The position numbers were made by a program, and so were the translations under genes. The notes beneath the pieces were generated by a model that did no database searches, had not been told where the DNA came from, and was given only the letters and a program-made list of their open reading frames with translations. A DNA stretch of 12,812 nucleotides from an uncultured Sphingobium sp. (GTDB lineage: Bacteria; Pseudomonadota; Alphaproteobacteria; Sphingomonadales; Sphingomonadaceae), in the NCBI GenBank assembly GCA_946885845.1, contig CAMPHJ010000052.1, positions 1 to 12,812 on the forward strand, read 5' to 3'. Positions 6,109-12,812 of this stretch are shown here, one piece after another. How positions within the stretch are numbered: the stretch's first letter is position 1; the number at the start of each line of letters is the position of its first letter.

Positions 6109-6590
6109 GCCTGTTTCCTTCCCTTGATCAGCAGGATCAAGATGGCGAGCGCCGCCGCCCCGGACAAGAGCCCGTTATAGCCCGCCAGCGATATGCCCAG
6201 CAGGGTCCACGGCGCGACGTCGCACCGGGTGATCGGTGCAGCCATGATCTGGCTCAATATGTCGGCGGACCCGCCGCTGGCGGGCGTCGTCGAACAGGCG
6301 GTGAGTCCTTCCCACCAGCCATATTCGACGCCCGCATGAAACAGGCCTATGCCGCCGCTGACGCCGATGGCCAGTCCCGCAAGCCCTGCGAACAGGGCGC
6401 TGAGGCACGGTCGCCGCTTCAATACATAAGCGATCAGCGCTAGGGGCACTGCGGCCATATGCGGATAACGCTGCCACCAGCACATTTCGCATGGATGCAG
6501 CCCGCCCATATATTGGGAAGCGTAAGCGCCCCCCAGCAGCAGCAGGGGAACGACCAGGGCAAGGGCGCGGGCGAGGGGCAGCGTCTTCAT
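6105..6590 (-). CDS. dsbB: Disulfide bond formation protein DsbB
   Basis: DsbB is a four-helix inner-membrane protein that reoxidises periplasmic DsbA and passes the electrons to ubiquinone. The 161-residue protein has four hydrophobic segments, the first periplasmic pair C34-x2-C37 in HPCEMCWWQR, and the second pair C99 and C123, the latter in RCDVAPW, a family signature. Spacing and order fit the DsbB/family of bacterial DsbB-like proteins. An ATG at 6590 starts MKTLPLARAL; the upstream GAG is a weak ribosome binding site. The stop overlaps the coq7 start by 4 bp. About 97 bp separate it from the ctpA stop, with a repeat-like hairpin there and no clear promoter, so it may be read through from ctpA. 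Confidence 0.95.
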   Translation of the reverse strand: MKTLPLARALALVVPLLLLGGAYASQYMGGLHPCEMCWWQRYPHMAAVPLALIAYVLKRRPCLSALFAGLAGLAIGVSGGIGLFHAGVEYGWWEGLTACSTTPASGGSADILSQIMAAPITRCDVAPWTLLGISLAGYNGLLSGAAALAILILLIKGRKQA

Positions 6591-6616
6591 ACCGCTCGCT
6601 TAAACGCCCGCGCGCC

Positions 6617-6675
6617 TTTCGTCATGCTGAACTTGCCGTCATCCAGAACTGCGCTGCGCTGGATCAGGCTGTCCG
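6617..6675. repeat. Degenerate REP-like palindromic sequence between ctpA and dsbB
   Basis: The gap starts with TTTCGTCATGCTGAACTTG (from 6617), a string I recall from palindromic intergenic repeats of Sphingomonadales, here without its usual mirrored half. It is followed by an imperfectly placed stem ATCCAG (6641-6646) and CTGGAT (6659-6664) with a 12-nt loop. The family assignment is from memory; a remnant or a weak terminator for ctpA are both possible. Confidence 0.35.
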
Positions 6676-6687
6676 GTCTCAAACGTT

Positions 6688-8034
6688 TCAGCGGGCAGGC
6701 TTGCGAACAGGCGCCGCCTGCGCCATCGGGGTGGCCGACCTCGCATTAAGGCGGCCAATAGTCTTGAGCGCATAGTCCAACTGGAAGTCCTCGATCCCCT
6801 TCTTCTTCAGCTCCTCCGCCGTGGCGGTGAAGCGTGGATCGGCCTTCACATCCTCCTCCAGCGCGGCGTTGTCGCTCTTGATCTCATTGATCAGATGACG
6901 ACGCAGGTCGCTTTCGCGGAATTTGGGGCGGTTCTTGTAATCAGGGTCGGACAGTTGCGGCACGCGGACGTCGGGCTCGATCCCGCCTTCCTGAACTGAC
7001 CGGCCTGCAGGCGTATAATAGCGCGCCGTCGTCAGCTTCAGCGCCGTGGTGTTGGTCAGCGGCAGCATGGTCTGCACGCTGCCCTTGCCAAAGCTGCGTT
7101 CGCCCATGACCAGCGCGCGGTGCTGGTCCTGAAGCGCCCCCGCCACGATTTCGGAGGCGGATGCCGACCCCGCATCGACCAGAACGATCACGGGCAGGCC
7201 CTTGGCGTCGTCACCGGGCTTTGCATAATAGCGCTCGACATCACCCTTGTTGCGTCCGCGTTGCGACACGATTTCGCCGCGCTCCAGGAAGCTGTCGCTG
7301 ACCGCTACCGCTTCGTCCAGCAAGCCGCCGGGATTGGATCGCAGATCAAGAATGTAGCCCGTCGGCTTGCCGCCCGCCGCCTTGTCGATGCTGCGGATTG
7401 CCTGGCGCAGGTCTGCCCCCGTGTTGGCGGAGAAGCTGACGATCGTAATTACGCCGACATTGTTCTTCACTTCCCACTTCACGGGCTTCAGCTCGATGAT
7501 CTCACGCGTCAGGGTAAGTTCGATAGGCTTGTCGCGGCCCGGTCGCACGATCGTCAGCTTGATCGACGTGCCCGGCGCGCCGCGCATCTTGTCGACGGCT
7601 TCGTCCAGCGTGCCGCCATAGATCAGCTGCCCGTCCAGATGCGTGATATAGTCGCCCGCCTTGATGCCCGCGCGCCAAGCCGGTGTATCCTGCGTCGGCG
7701 CGATCACCTTGACCGCCCCATCCTCCTGCGTGACCGACAGGCCCAGGCCACCATAGCTGCCCTCTGTCTGGGTGCGCAGATTCTGGAAATCGCGCGCGTC
7801 AAGGAAGCTGGAATGGGGATCCAGGCTGGCCAGCATGCCGTCGATGGCGCCCTTTATCAGCTTTTGGTCGTCCACCTTTTCCACATAGTCGCTGCGGACT
7901 TTCTGGAACACATCCATGAACTCGTCGAGCGCCTTATAGCTGCTCGCTTCCCCGTCGGCGAGAGCGGCGGTCGTGGCGGGAATGAGCGCGAGCGCGCCGA
8001 GGGCGAGCGCGCCCCGGAAGAAATTGGAAGTCAT
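6688..8034 (-). CDS. ctpA: Carboxy-terminal processing protease CtpA (S41)
   Basis: CtpA is an S41-family Ser/Lys endoprotease of the periplasm that trims C-terminal tails of proteins, often substrates or regulators of cell-wall remodelling. The 448-residue protein has a signal peptide (about 1-27), an N-terminal helical region with LDPHSSFL (71-78), a PDZ domain (about 90-175, with GLGLSV at 96-101 and AGIKAGD at 122-128), and the protease core with DLRSNPGGLL (230-239). The catalytic serine is S292 in SASASEI and the lysine K317 in SFGKGSVQ, 25 residues apart as in E. coli Prc (S430/K455). I chose the ATG at 8034 because AGGA lies 5 nt upstream and a good promoter (8065-8093) would begin transcription about 24 nt before it. 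The frame is open further to 8160, but that would be before the promoter. Confidence 0.96.
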   Translation of the reverse strand: MTSNFFRGALALGALALIPATTAALADGEASSYKALDEFMDVFQKVRSDYVEKVDDQKLIKGAIDGMLASLDPHSSFLDARDFQNLRTQTEGSYGGLGLSVTQEDGAVKVIAPTQDTPAWRAGIKAGDYITHLDGQLIYGGTLDEAVDKMRGAPGTSIKLTIVRPGRDKPIELTLTREIIELKPVKWEVKNNVGVITIVSFSANTGADLRQAIRSIDKAAGGKPTGYILDLRSNPGGLLDEAVAVSDSFLERGEIVSQRGRNKGDVERYYAKPGDDAKGLPVIVLVDAGSASASEIVAGALQDQHRALVMGERSFGKGSVQTMLPLTNTTALKLTTARYYTPAGRSVQEGGIEPDVRVPQLSDPDYKNRPKFRESDLRRHLINEIKSDNAALEEDVKADPRFTATAEELKKKGIEDFQLDYALKTIGRLNARSATPMAQAAPVRKPAR

Positions 8035-8064
8035 TGCTGTCCTGAGTCCTGGCATCTGGCGGTC

Positions 8065-8093
8065 AATATAGGCGCGTTTACGAACGGACGCAA
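8065..8093 (-). promoter_or_regulatory. Promoter of ctpA
   Basis: TTGCGT (8093-8088) and TATATT (8070-8065) on the minus strand are exactly 17 bp apart. The -10 matches TATAAT at 5 of 6 positions and the -35 keeps TTG. Transcription would start near 8058, leaving a leader of about 24 nt with an AGGA site before the ATG at 8034. It would give ctpA and perhaps dsbB-coq7 an independent start after the palindromic element. Confidence 0.6.
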
Positions 8094-8177
8094 AAAGGCA
8101 TGGTCGCATTTTTTCCCAGACGCCGTTGCGGCGGTCCATTGTCGGTCGGCGCGCTGCCACGGGGAGGGGATGAAGCC

Positions 8178-8285
8178 ACTAGATCGCGCTGCGTTTAGTC
8201 GGACGCAGGTCGCGCGCTCTAGTTTTTTGTTATCGCATCCTTTTAAGCGCAAAACCGGTTCCCACTTTTGCGCAGGATGCTCTAG
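8178..8285. repeat. Composite palindromic intergenic element (two stem-loops)
   Basis: The first stem-loop spans 8178-8223: ACTAGA, CGCG and CTGCGT pair with ACGCAG, CGCG and TCTAGT across an 8-nt loop with small bulges. The second spans 8235-8280: GCATCC and GCGCAAAA pair with TTTTGCGC and GGATGC around an 11-nt loop holding an ACCGGTT centre. Direct copies of GCTCTAG (8216-8222 and 8279-8285) bracket the second unit. The GCGCAAAACCGGTT-type core resembles an abundant alphaproteobacterial intergenic repeat that I know from memory. The left stem is followed by TTTTTT on the plus strand, terminator-like in that direction only. The stop codon of envC lies in its right end. Confidence 0.7.
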
Positions 8286-9517
8286 CCGCTCACCAGCGGC
8301 ACGATATCCACGGGACGGCCATTGCGGCGCAATTCCACCGTGATGCTGGGCCGCCCCGGTCCAGCATTGCCGATAGGGTCGCCCTGCCGCAAGGTGTCGC
8401 CGACCGTGACGCTCATCCGCAACAGGCCCGTGATCAGGCTTGTCCATCCATTGCCATGGTCAATGATCGCAATCTGCCCATAGCCGCGATAAGGCCCGGC
8501 GAAGGCGACCCGCCCGGCTGTCGGCGCAACAGCCAGCGCGCCTGCCTGGGTGACAATAGTGAGGCCGCGAGAACGCACCCCGCTTTCCGACATTTCCCCC
8601 ATGCCAGTGACCAGCTGCCCCATGACCGGCATGCGATAGGCTGGCGGGCCGCCTGTGATCCTTTCCCGCGACGGAGCGGTGGCGGGAGCCAGATGGGGCT
8701 GGGCGGGTCGCAACGTCGGTCCTGGCAGCTGCGCCAGTTCCTCCCGCAAATCTCCCGCCGCCTCGATCCTGTCCATCAGGTCGACAATGTCGCGCGCACG
8801 TTCGCCCAGCGCCAGGGCGCGGTCGCTTTCAAGCCCTGCGCTCGATTGATAGTCCTTCTCGGCCAACCGCTTGCGTGTTTCCAGCGCCCGCAGCGAAGTT
8901 TGCCGGTCGCGCAGGTCGGCGCGACTTTGCGCCAGCGCTCCTGCTGCCTGCTCCGCCGTATTGCGCAGGGCGCGGCTCCGTTCCAGTTCGGCGCGCAACC
9001 CTGCCGTCCGCGTCTGGATCACTGGCAGGACCTGGCTCAGGACCGCGCGCATATGTACCGCGTCGCTGATCGTTCCGGGCTGCACCAGCGCCAGCGCGAG
9101 CGGGCGGCGTGCGATCATCTGCAGCGCGGCGGTCAGGCGTATGACGGGTTCTTGCTTGGCCGCCAGCCGTTCCGCCTGGGCGCGTTGCAGCCTGGAGATG
9201 ATGGCGATGCGCGCCTGCGCCGCCTGGATGTCTGCTTCGGCCTGCTGGATGCGGGCAGCCATCGCGGCGGCGCTGCGACGGGCCTGTTCGGCTTCGTCCC
9301 TGGCGGCGCGCGCCTGCTGTTCCAGCCGTTCGGACCGGTCGCGCGCCTGTTCGGATTGCAGGCGCGCCGCCCTCAGCGCGCTTTGCTCCTGTTGCAGGCT
9401 GGTCCGCCCGGTGCCCTGAAGGATGATCCCCGGCTTCTGTGCCGCGATCAGGCCTGTCGTGCCCGCGATGCCCGCTGTTGCGGCCAGTACCCCCGCGATG
9501 ATCGCCGACCGTCTCAA
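8282..9517 (-). CDS. envC: EnvC-like murein hydrolase activator with degenerate LytM domain
   Basis: This looks like an EnvC-type periplasmic protein, which activates cell-wall amidases during division. The 411-residue protein has an N-terminal hydrophobic segment (about 4-26, signal peptide or anchor), a long coiled coil (about 40-125 and 170-265), and a C-terminal M23/LytM-like domain (about 295-405) with GRVAFAGPYRGYG (335-347) and IIDHGNGW (351-358). The zinc ligands of active M23 peptidases are missing: the HxxxD position reads RSRGLT, the usual HLS region reads LITGLL, and HxH reads SITVEL. It is therefore most likely a non-enzymatic activator. No in-frame ATG exists at the start; I chose the TTG at 9517 because GGGGGA lies 4 nt upstream and the protein then begins MRRSAIIAGVL. 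The TAG at 8284-8282 sits inside a palindromic repeat. It follows rlmH by 102 bp. Confidence 0.87.
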   Translation of the reverse strand: MRRSAIIAGVLAATAGIAGTTGLIAAQKPGIILQGTGRTSLQQEQSALRAARLQSEQARDRSERLEQQARAARDEAEQARRSAAAMAARIQQAEADIQAAQARIAIISRLQRAQAERLAAKQEPVIRLTAALQMIARRPLALALVQPGTISDAVHMRAVLSQVLPVIQTRTAGLRAELERSRALRNTAEQAAGALAQSRADLRDRQTSLRALETRKRLAEKDYQSSAGLESDRALALGERARDIVDLMDRIEAAGDLREELAQLPGPTLRPAQPHLAPATAPSRERITGGPPAYRMPVMGQLVTGMGEMSESGVRSRGLTIVTQAGALAVAPTAGRVAFAGPYRGYGQIAIIDHGNGWTSLITGLLRMSVTVGDTLRQGDPIGNAGPGRPSITVELRRNGRPVDIVPLVSG

Positions 9518-9584
9518 TCTGTCCCCCGGATGCCGCCCCTGTGCGGAGTGGGGAAGATGTCTAGGCGCAAACCCACCCGCATGT

Positions 9585-9617
9585 CGAGCGGGGGCGAGGC
9601 GCCGCAACCCCCGCTCG
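9585..9617 (-). terminator. Hairpin just after rlmH, no U-tract
   Basis: Perfect 10-bp arms CGAGCGGGGG (9585-9594) and CCCCCGCTCG (9608-9617) enclose a 13-nt loop. The stem begins 2 nt after the rlmH stop codon. No U-run follows on the minus strand. It could terminate, protect the nadD-rsfS-rlmH message from 3' decay, or reduce read-through into envC, which starts 68 nt beyond the far arm. Confidence 0.5.
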
Positions 9618-9619
9618 CT

Positions 9620-10042
9620 TCATCCTTCCCGGTGATAGGGGTGGCCCGCAAGGATCGAGCAGGCACGCCACAGCTGTTCGGCCAGCATCGCTCGCGCCAT
9701 CATGTGGGGCCATGTCATTGCGCCGAACGCGATCAGCAGGTCGGCGTTAGCACGTTCCACGTCGCCAAAGCCGTCCGCCGCGCCGATCAGAAATCGGCAT
9801 TCGCGCGTGCCTGCGTCGCGCCATCCTTCGATCCGGCGGGCAAAATCCAAGGAGCCGAGCTGCCGACCCTTTTCATCGAGCATAATGGTGACCGTGCCAG
9901 CGGGTGCGGGCGGCAGCTTTCCGCCGCGGTCGGGCAGTTCGGTGATCTTGTGCGGCATGGTCAGTCGCTTCATATAGCGGTCGACCAGTTCTGCTTCGGC
10001 TGAACGCCCAATCTTTCCGCGCGCGATAATGTGGAGCAGCAT
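9620..10042 (-). CDS. rlmH: 23S rRNA (pseudouridine1915-N3)-methyltransferase RlmH
   Basis: RlmH is a small SPOUT-class enzyme that uses S-adenosylmethionine to methylate pseudouridine 1915 in helix 69 of 23S rRNA, acting on assembled 70S ribosomes. The 140-residue protein carries LDEKG (55-59), the cofactor-loop FLIGAADGFG (84-93), and the C-terminal trefoil-knot part MTWPHMMARAMLAEQLWRA (109-127) ending in HPYHRE (134-139). It is about 15 residues shorter than the E. coli enzyme, with a shorter region near residues 25-45. The ATG at 10042 has GGGAG 6 nt upstream. It follows rsfS by 44 bp in the usual alphaproteobacterial order nadD-rsfS-rlmH, and is followed by a strong hairpin. Confidence 0.95.
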   Translation of the reverse strand: MLLHIIARGKIGRSAEAELVDRYMKRLTMPHKITELPDRGGKLPPAPAGTVTIMLDEKGRQLGSLDFARRIEGWRDAGTRECRFLIGAADGFGDVERANADLLIAFGAMTWPHMMARAMLAEQLWRACSILAGHPYHREG

Positions 10043-10086
10043 GTGCTGCTCCCTAGTTCCTCACGCGGCTATTGTCGAACCGGGGT

Positions 10087-10476
10087 TCAGGCGGTGCCTG
10101 CCACCGGCGCATCGACAAAGCCCCACATCCGTTCCAGATTGTAGAAGCTGCGCACTTCGGGCCGAAACAGGTGCACGATGACGTCTCCGGCGTCGATCAG
10201 CACCCAGTCGGCGACCGGCAACCCTTCCACCCGTGCGGAACGGCCCGTGGACTGCTTGATCCGTTCGGCAAGCTTTTGCGCCATGGAGGCGACCTGTCGC
10301 GACGAACGACCGCTAGCGATCACCATATGATCGGCGATGCTGCTTTTGCCTTCCAGGGGGATAGAGATGGTTTCCTGCGCCTGGTCGTCGTCAAGCGACT
10401 GAAGGACTAGGGCGTGCAGGGCGGCAACGCTGTCGGCGTCATGCGCCGTGTCGTTGGCGGGCTGGGTTCTGGTCAA
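10087..10476 (-). CDS. rsfS: Ribosome silencing factor RsfS
   Basis: RsfS binds ribosomal protein uL14 on the large subunit and blocks joining with the small subunit, lowering translation in starvation or stationary phase. The 129-residue protein shows the family's motifs: DHMVIASGRSSRQV (49-62), WVLIDAGDVIVHLF (91-104) and FYNLERMW (111-118). The start is a TTG at 10476. No ATG or GTG is available in frame before the conserved core, an in-frame TAG lies 15 nt upstream, and GGAG sits 5 nt before the TTG. The N-terminal 15 residues are polar and poorly conserved. It begins 12 bp after the nadD stop, so the two are almost surely co-transcribed. Confidence 0.94.
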   Translation of the reverse strand: MTRTQPANDTAHDADSVAALHALVLQSLDDDQAQETISIPLEGKSSIADHMVIASGRSSRQVASMAQKLAERIKQSTGRSARVEGLPVADWVLIDAGDVIVHLFRPEVRSFYNLERMWGFVDAPVAGTA

Positions 10477-10488
10477 AGAGGCTCCATT

Positions 10489-11118
10489 CTAGACAATCAG
10501 CCGACGCGTGAGCGGGTCGCGCACACGTGCATGTTCATACTCGCGATGCCAGAGAGGGTCGGCCTGCCGTAACAGGGTCGCCGATCTTGGATCAGGGCGA
10601 AAGCGCAAAAGCACAAGCGCCGGCGGTCTCCACTCCGTCCAGTCTGCACTCTGGCGCGCGGGCCGGACGAAACGCCGCAGCCAGGCCATGGCCACAGAGC
10701 CATGGGCTGCACTATCATAGGATGGACGGGCGATCACCGCAATGGGCATTCGTCGCGCGATACCGCGCCAAGCCTTCCACTGGCCGAATTGTGCTAGATT
10801 GTCCGCCCCCATCAGCCAAATGAACCGATGACGCGGATAGCGCGCGGACAAGCGGCGCAGCGAATCGACGGTATAACGCGTGCCCAGCGTGCGTTCGATT
10901 GCCGTCGGCCGGATAGGGGCACGACGCGCGATTTTCCTGGCGTGCTGCAATCTTGCGGCCAACGGCGCCATCTCGGTCGAGCGTTTCAGCGGGTTGCCGG
11001 GAGAAACGAGCCACCATATTTCATCAAGACCGAGCGCCTGGGCAGCAAACAGCGAAATTGCCCGGTGGCCACCATGCGCTGGATTGAAGGAGCCGCCCAA
11101 TAGGCCAATGCGTGCCAT
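10489..11118 (-). CDS. nadD: Nicotinate-nucleotide adenylyltransferase NadD
   Basis: NadD joins nicotinate mononucleotide to AMP from ATP, giving deamido-NAD, in the cytoplasmic NAD synthesis pathway. The 209-residue protein has the nucleotidyltransferase signature GGSFNPAHGGH (8-18, a GxFxPxHxGH motif), SPGNPLK (39-45), TRYTVDSLR (80-88) and WLMGADNLAQFGQW (101-114). The usual C-terminal SSTxxR nucleotide motif appears as RSATLLR (178-184), a variant I recall as normal in sphingomonads. The ATG at 11118 is the only ATG in frame before the first motif; a TGA lies upstream and the GGGG directly before it is a poor site. A 109-bp gap separates it from rmuC, with no clear promoter. It overlaps no neighbour and leads into rsfS. 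Confidence 0.95.
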   Translation of the reverse strand: MARIGLLGGSFNPAHGGHRAISLFAAQALGLDEIWWLVSPGNPLKRSTEMAPLAARLQHARKIARRAPIRPTAIERTLGTRYTVDSLRRLSARYPRHRFIWLMGADNLAQFGQWKAWRGIARRMPIAVIARPSYDSAAHGSVAMAWLRRFVRPARQSADWTEWRPPALVLLRFRPDPRSATLLRQADPLWHREYEHARVRDPLTRRLIV

Positions 11119-11227
11119 CCCCAGCCCATGCCACCGTGAGGCTTTTCACGCAATCCGAAGCTTCGTTCTGATTTCAATAGCTGGCTAACTATCAATATGA
11201 ACCCCAACTGAAGTCCTGCGGATCCGC

Positions 11228-12658
11228 CTATTCCACGATGCTGGGCAGTGCGTCTAACGGCCGCAAGGCTTCAGGAGAGGCGGGTTCACGCACTAGTGCT
11301 TCGACCGGCTCCAACTGATCCAGTTCCTTGCCACCCGTTTCGATGTTGAGGTCGCGCAACTTGCGCCCGGTGACCAGCACTCGACCTTCGAAACTACCGA
11401 CAAACGCGTTATAATCACCCACGGCCCCGGTCAGTCGATTGCCCAGTTTCCGAAGCGAAGTCGCCGCGCCCGCCAGCCTTTCATAAAGCTCCTTGCCCAG
11501 TGCGCCAATGCGCTTGGCCTCGTCAGCCATTTTTTCCTGCCGCCATACCGCCGCGACTGTCCGGGCGATTGCGATCAGATTAGTCGGGGTCGCAAGCAAC
11601 ACCCGCTTGGCAAAGGCGTGATCCCATAGTCGAGGATCATGCTCCAGCGCAGCGGACAGGAAATGTTCGCCTGGCACGAACATGATCACATAGTCGGGCG
11701 CTTCATCAAATTGATCAGCATAGCTTTTTCGCCCCAGCGTATCGACATGGGCGCGCATTGCGTTGGCATGGGCCGTCAACAGCCGGTTACGTTCATCCTC
11801 ACCTTCGGCTCCATAAGCATCCTGATAGGCGTTGAGTGATACCTTGGCGTCAATGACCAGCGATCGCCCTCCCGGCACGCGGAGGATGGCGTCTGGTCGC
11901 AACCGTCCATCCTCGCCCTCAACGCTCACTTCCGTGTGGAAATCGACATGTTCCGATAGGCCGCAGGTTTCCAGCACGTTGCGTAACTGCTGCTCGCCCC
12001 AGCGGCCGCGTGCCTTGGGAGCATGCCGCAGCGAATCGACTAGCCGCTGCGCCTCGGCGCGCACCGCTTCCTGACCGGTGCGCATGGATTCGATCTCGCC
12101 GCGCAGGATGCCATAGGCTTCGGTCCGCTGCTGTTCGATCTGCGTGATCTTCAGGTCGTAGCGCTGAATCGTCTCATTGACCGGATGGAGCAGTTGCTTC
12201 AGTTGCGCTTCGCTTTTCTCATGCGCCTGCGTCATCCGCTGGTCCGCACGCTCCAGAAAATGGGTCTGCGCCTGTTGCAGCAGCTTGCCGCCAATCTCGC
12301 TGAACTGCGCGGAAAGCTGTTCCTTGGCATCCTTCAACGCGACAATCTGCGCCTCGAACGCTTCGGCTCGCGCCTGCGTATCGGACCGTAGGGCAGCCAA
12401 GTCGCGGCCCGCCGCCTCGCGCGCCGTCCGTTCCTCTTCCAATCGTCCCGCAAGCTCAGCCGCCTGCGCTGCGCGATCCTGCGCTACCACCAGTTCCTGC
12501 AAAGCCGCATTGCGCTGTGCCGTGATACTGTCCAGCTTCGCGGTAAGCTCCGTCTTTTCAGCGCTGGCAGTGGCAAGGGCCTTTCCCCGCAGCAGCCACC
12601 CGACCCCAATCCCAGCGAGCGAGGCTGCAATAATTAGCAGGGCGATCAGGCTGTCCAT
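11228..12658 (-). CDS. rmuC: DNA recombination protein RmuC homologue
   Basis: RmuC proteins were linked in E. coli to limiting inversions at short inverted repeats; they are predicted nucleases, and the molecular role is not settled. The 476-residue protein has an N-terminal membrane segment (about 3-23), a long coiled coil (about 30-205), and the conserved RmuC core (about 210-440) with GRWGEQQL (218-225), RPDAILRVPGGRSLVIDAKV (254-273, fitting a PD-(D/E)xK nuclease with D256 and D270-x-K272), VIMFVPGE (324-331) and LLATPTNLIAIARTVA (354-369). Length and layout are typical. The ATG at 12658 has GAGGGG 5 nt upstream and a candidate promoter about 28 nt before it. The gene appears to be a single unit, separated from nadD by 109 bp. 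Confidence 0.95.
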   Translation of the reverse strand: MDSLIALLIIAASLAGIGVGWLLRGKALATASAEKTELTAKLDSITAQRNAALQELVVAQDRAAQAAELAGRLEEERTAREAAGRDLAALRSDTQARAEAFEAQIVALKDAKEQLSAQFSEIGGKLLQQAQTHFLERADQRMTQAHEKSEAQLKQLLHPVNETIQRYDLKITQIEQQRTEAYGILRGEIESMRTGQEAVRAEAQRLVDSLRHAPKARGRWGEQQLRNVLETCGLSEHVDFHTEVSVEGEDGRLRPDAILRVPGGRSLVIDAKVSLNAYQDAYGAEGEDERNRLLTAHANAMRAHVDTLGRKSYADQFDEAPDYVIMFVPGEHFLSAALEHDPRLWDHAFAKRVLLATPTNLIAIARTVAAVWRQEKMADEAKRIGALGKELYERLAGAATSLRKLGNRLTGAVGDYNAFVGSFEGRVLVTGRKLRDLNIETGGKELDQLEPVEALVREPASPEALRPLDALPSIVE

Positions 12659-12685
12659 ATTATCCCCTCATTGGAACGAAAGGTG

Positions 12686-12714
12686 AACCTAACGCTCAGT
12701 TGCCGCTGTCGCAA
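12686..12714 (-). promoter_or_regulatory. Candidate promoter of rmuC
   Basis: TTGCGA (12714-12709) and TAGGTT (12691-12686) on the minus strand are separated by 17 bp. The -35 keeps TTG and the -10 is a weak match (3 of 6, with the outer T, A and T kept). Transcription would start near 12679, leaving a leader of about 20 nt before the ATG. Confidence 0.4.
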
Positions 12715-12800
12715 GGGTTCTGCGTCAGGTGCCCGGAAACAGTCCGTCGAGCGTTCTGGTGCGGCCCTCAAACACTCCTCAACGGGGAATCAGCGTGAGA

Positions 12801-12812
12801 TCACTCCCACTC
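12801..12812 (-). CDS. Possible last codons of guaA (GMP synthase), cut by the window edge
   Basis: The minus strand at the right edge reads GAG TGG GAG TGA, that is Glu-Trp-Glu-stop. GMP synthase (GuaA) proteins commonly end in IEWE, so these may be its last three codons. Three residues cannot prove it. No other gene end or start is convincing between here and rmuC, a 142-bp gap that contains only the rmuC promoter candidate. Confidence 0.3.
   Translation of the reverse strand, partial: EWE

Noticed and set aside
8456..10003. Long plus-strand open frame of 515 codons opposite envC and rlmH
   Set aside because: It mirrors two well supported minus-strand genes, has low-complexity Arg/Gln/Ala-rich composition, and shows no recognisable motif. 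Long antisense frames are common in GC-rich coding DNA.
11219..11228. GCGGATCCGC perfect 10-bp palindrome just after the rmuC stop
   Set aside because: It has no loop and no flanking extension or T-run, so it cannot be a good hairpin; probably chance.
12725..12781. Short frames near the right edge, such as a 16-codon GTG-started frame ending at 12727
   Set aside because: Too short and without motifs or matching context; the Glu-Trp-Glu-stop at the edge is a better explanation of the upstream gene end.

Overview
The window looks like chromosomal DNA from an alphaproteobacterium of the order Sphingomonadales, most like Sphingobium or a close relative. The basis is the high-GC, strongly codon-biased sequence, the short RlmH, the nadD-rsfS-rlmH-envC-ctpA gene order, a Coq7-type ubiquinone hydroxylase, and an intergenic palindrome of a kind common in alphaproteobacteria. 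The genus is an inference from memory of related proteins. Every gene I can support lies on the minus strand, so transcription runs from high to low coordinates. I see no phage, transposase, CRISPR array, tRNA or rRNA gene.

In the order of transcription, the right edge holds what may be the last three codons of guaA (12812-12801), then rmuC with its own promoter. Next is the housekeeping group nadD, rsfS, rlmH and envC (11118-8282), joining NAD synthesis, ribosome silencing, 23S rRNA methylation and control of cell-wall amidases. A composite palindromic element (8178-8285) closes envC and even supplies its stop codon. A good promoter then starts ctpA, a periplasmic carboxy-terminal processing protease.

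After ctpA comes a tight cluster: dsbB and coq7 overlap by 4 bp, followed by two tandem paralogous secreted proteins of unknown function with four cysteines in matching positions. DsbB hands electrons to ubiquinone, Coq7 helps make ubiquinone, and the two unknown proteins look like disulfide-bonded periplasmic products. This is the most interesting unexplained part of the window.

Next is a yybP-ykoY (manganese) riboswitch at 4436-4304 in front of a GDT1/UPF0016-family Mn2+ exporter gene, with a helix that could hide the ribosome binding site. Then come an NDUFA9-like NAD(P)-binding protein, uppP (undecaprenyl-diphosphate phosphatase) and gltD (glutamate synthase small subunit). A perfect 9-bp inverted repeat upstream of gltD looks like an operator.

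Three genes (GDT1, NDUFA9-like, rlmH) are followed within about 12 nt by strong hairpins that lack a U-tract in the direction of transcription. No gap longer than 300 bp is without a gene. The longest, about 250 bp before ctpA, is filled by the palindromic element and the ctpA promoter.
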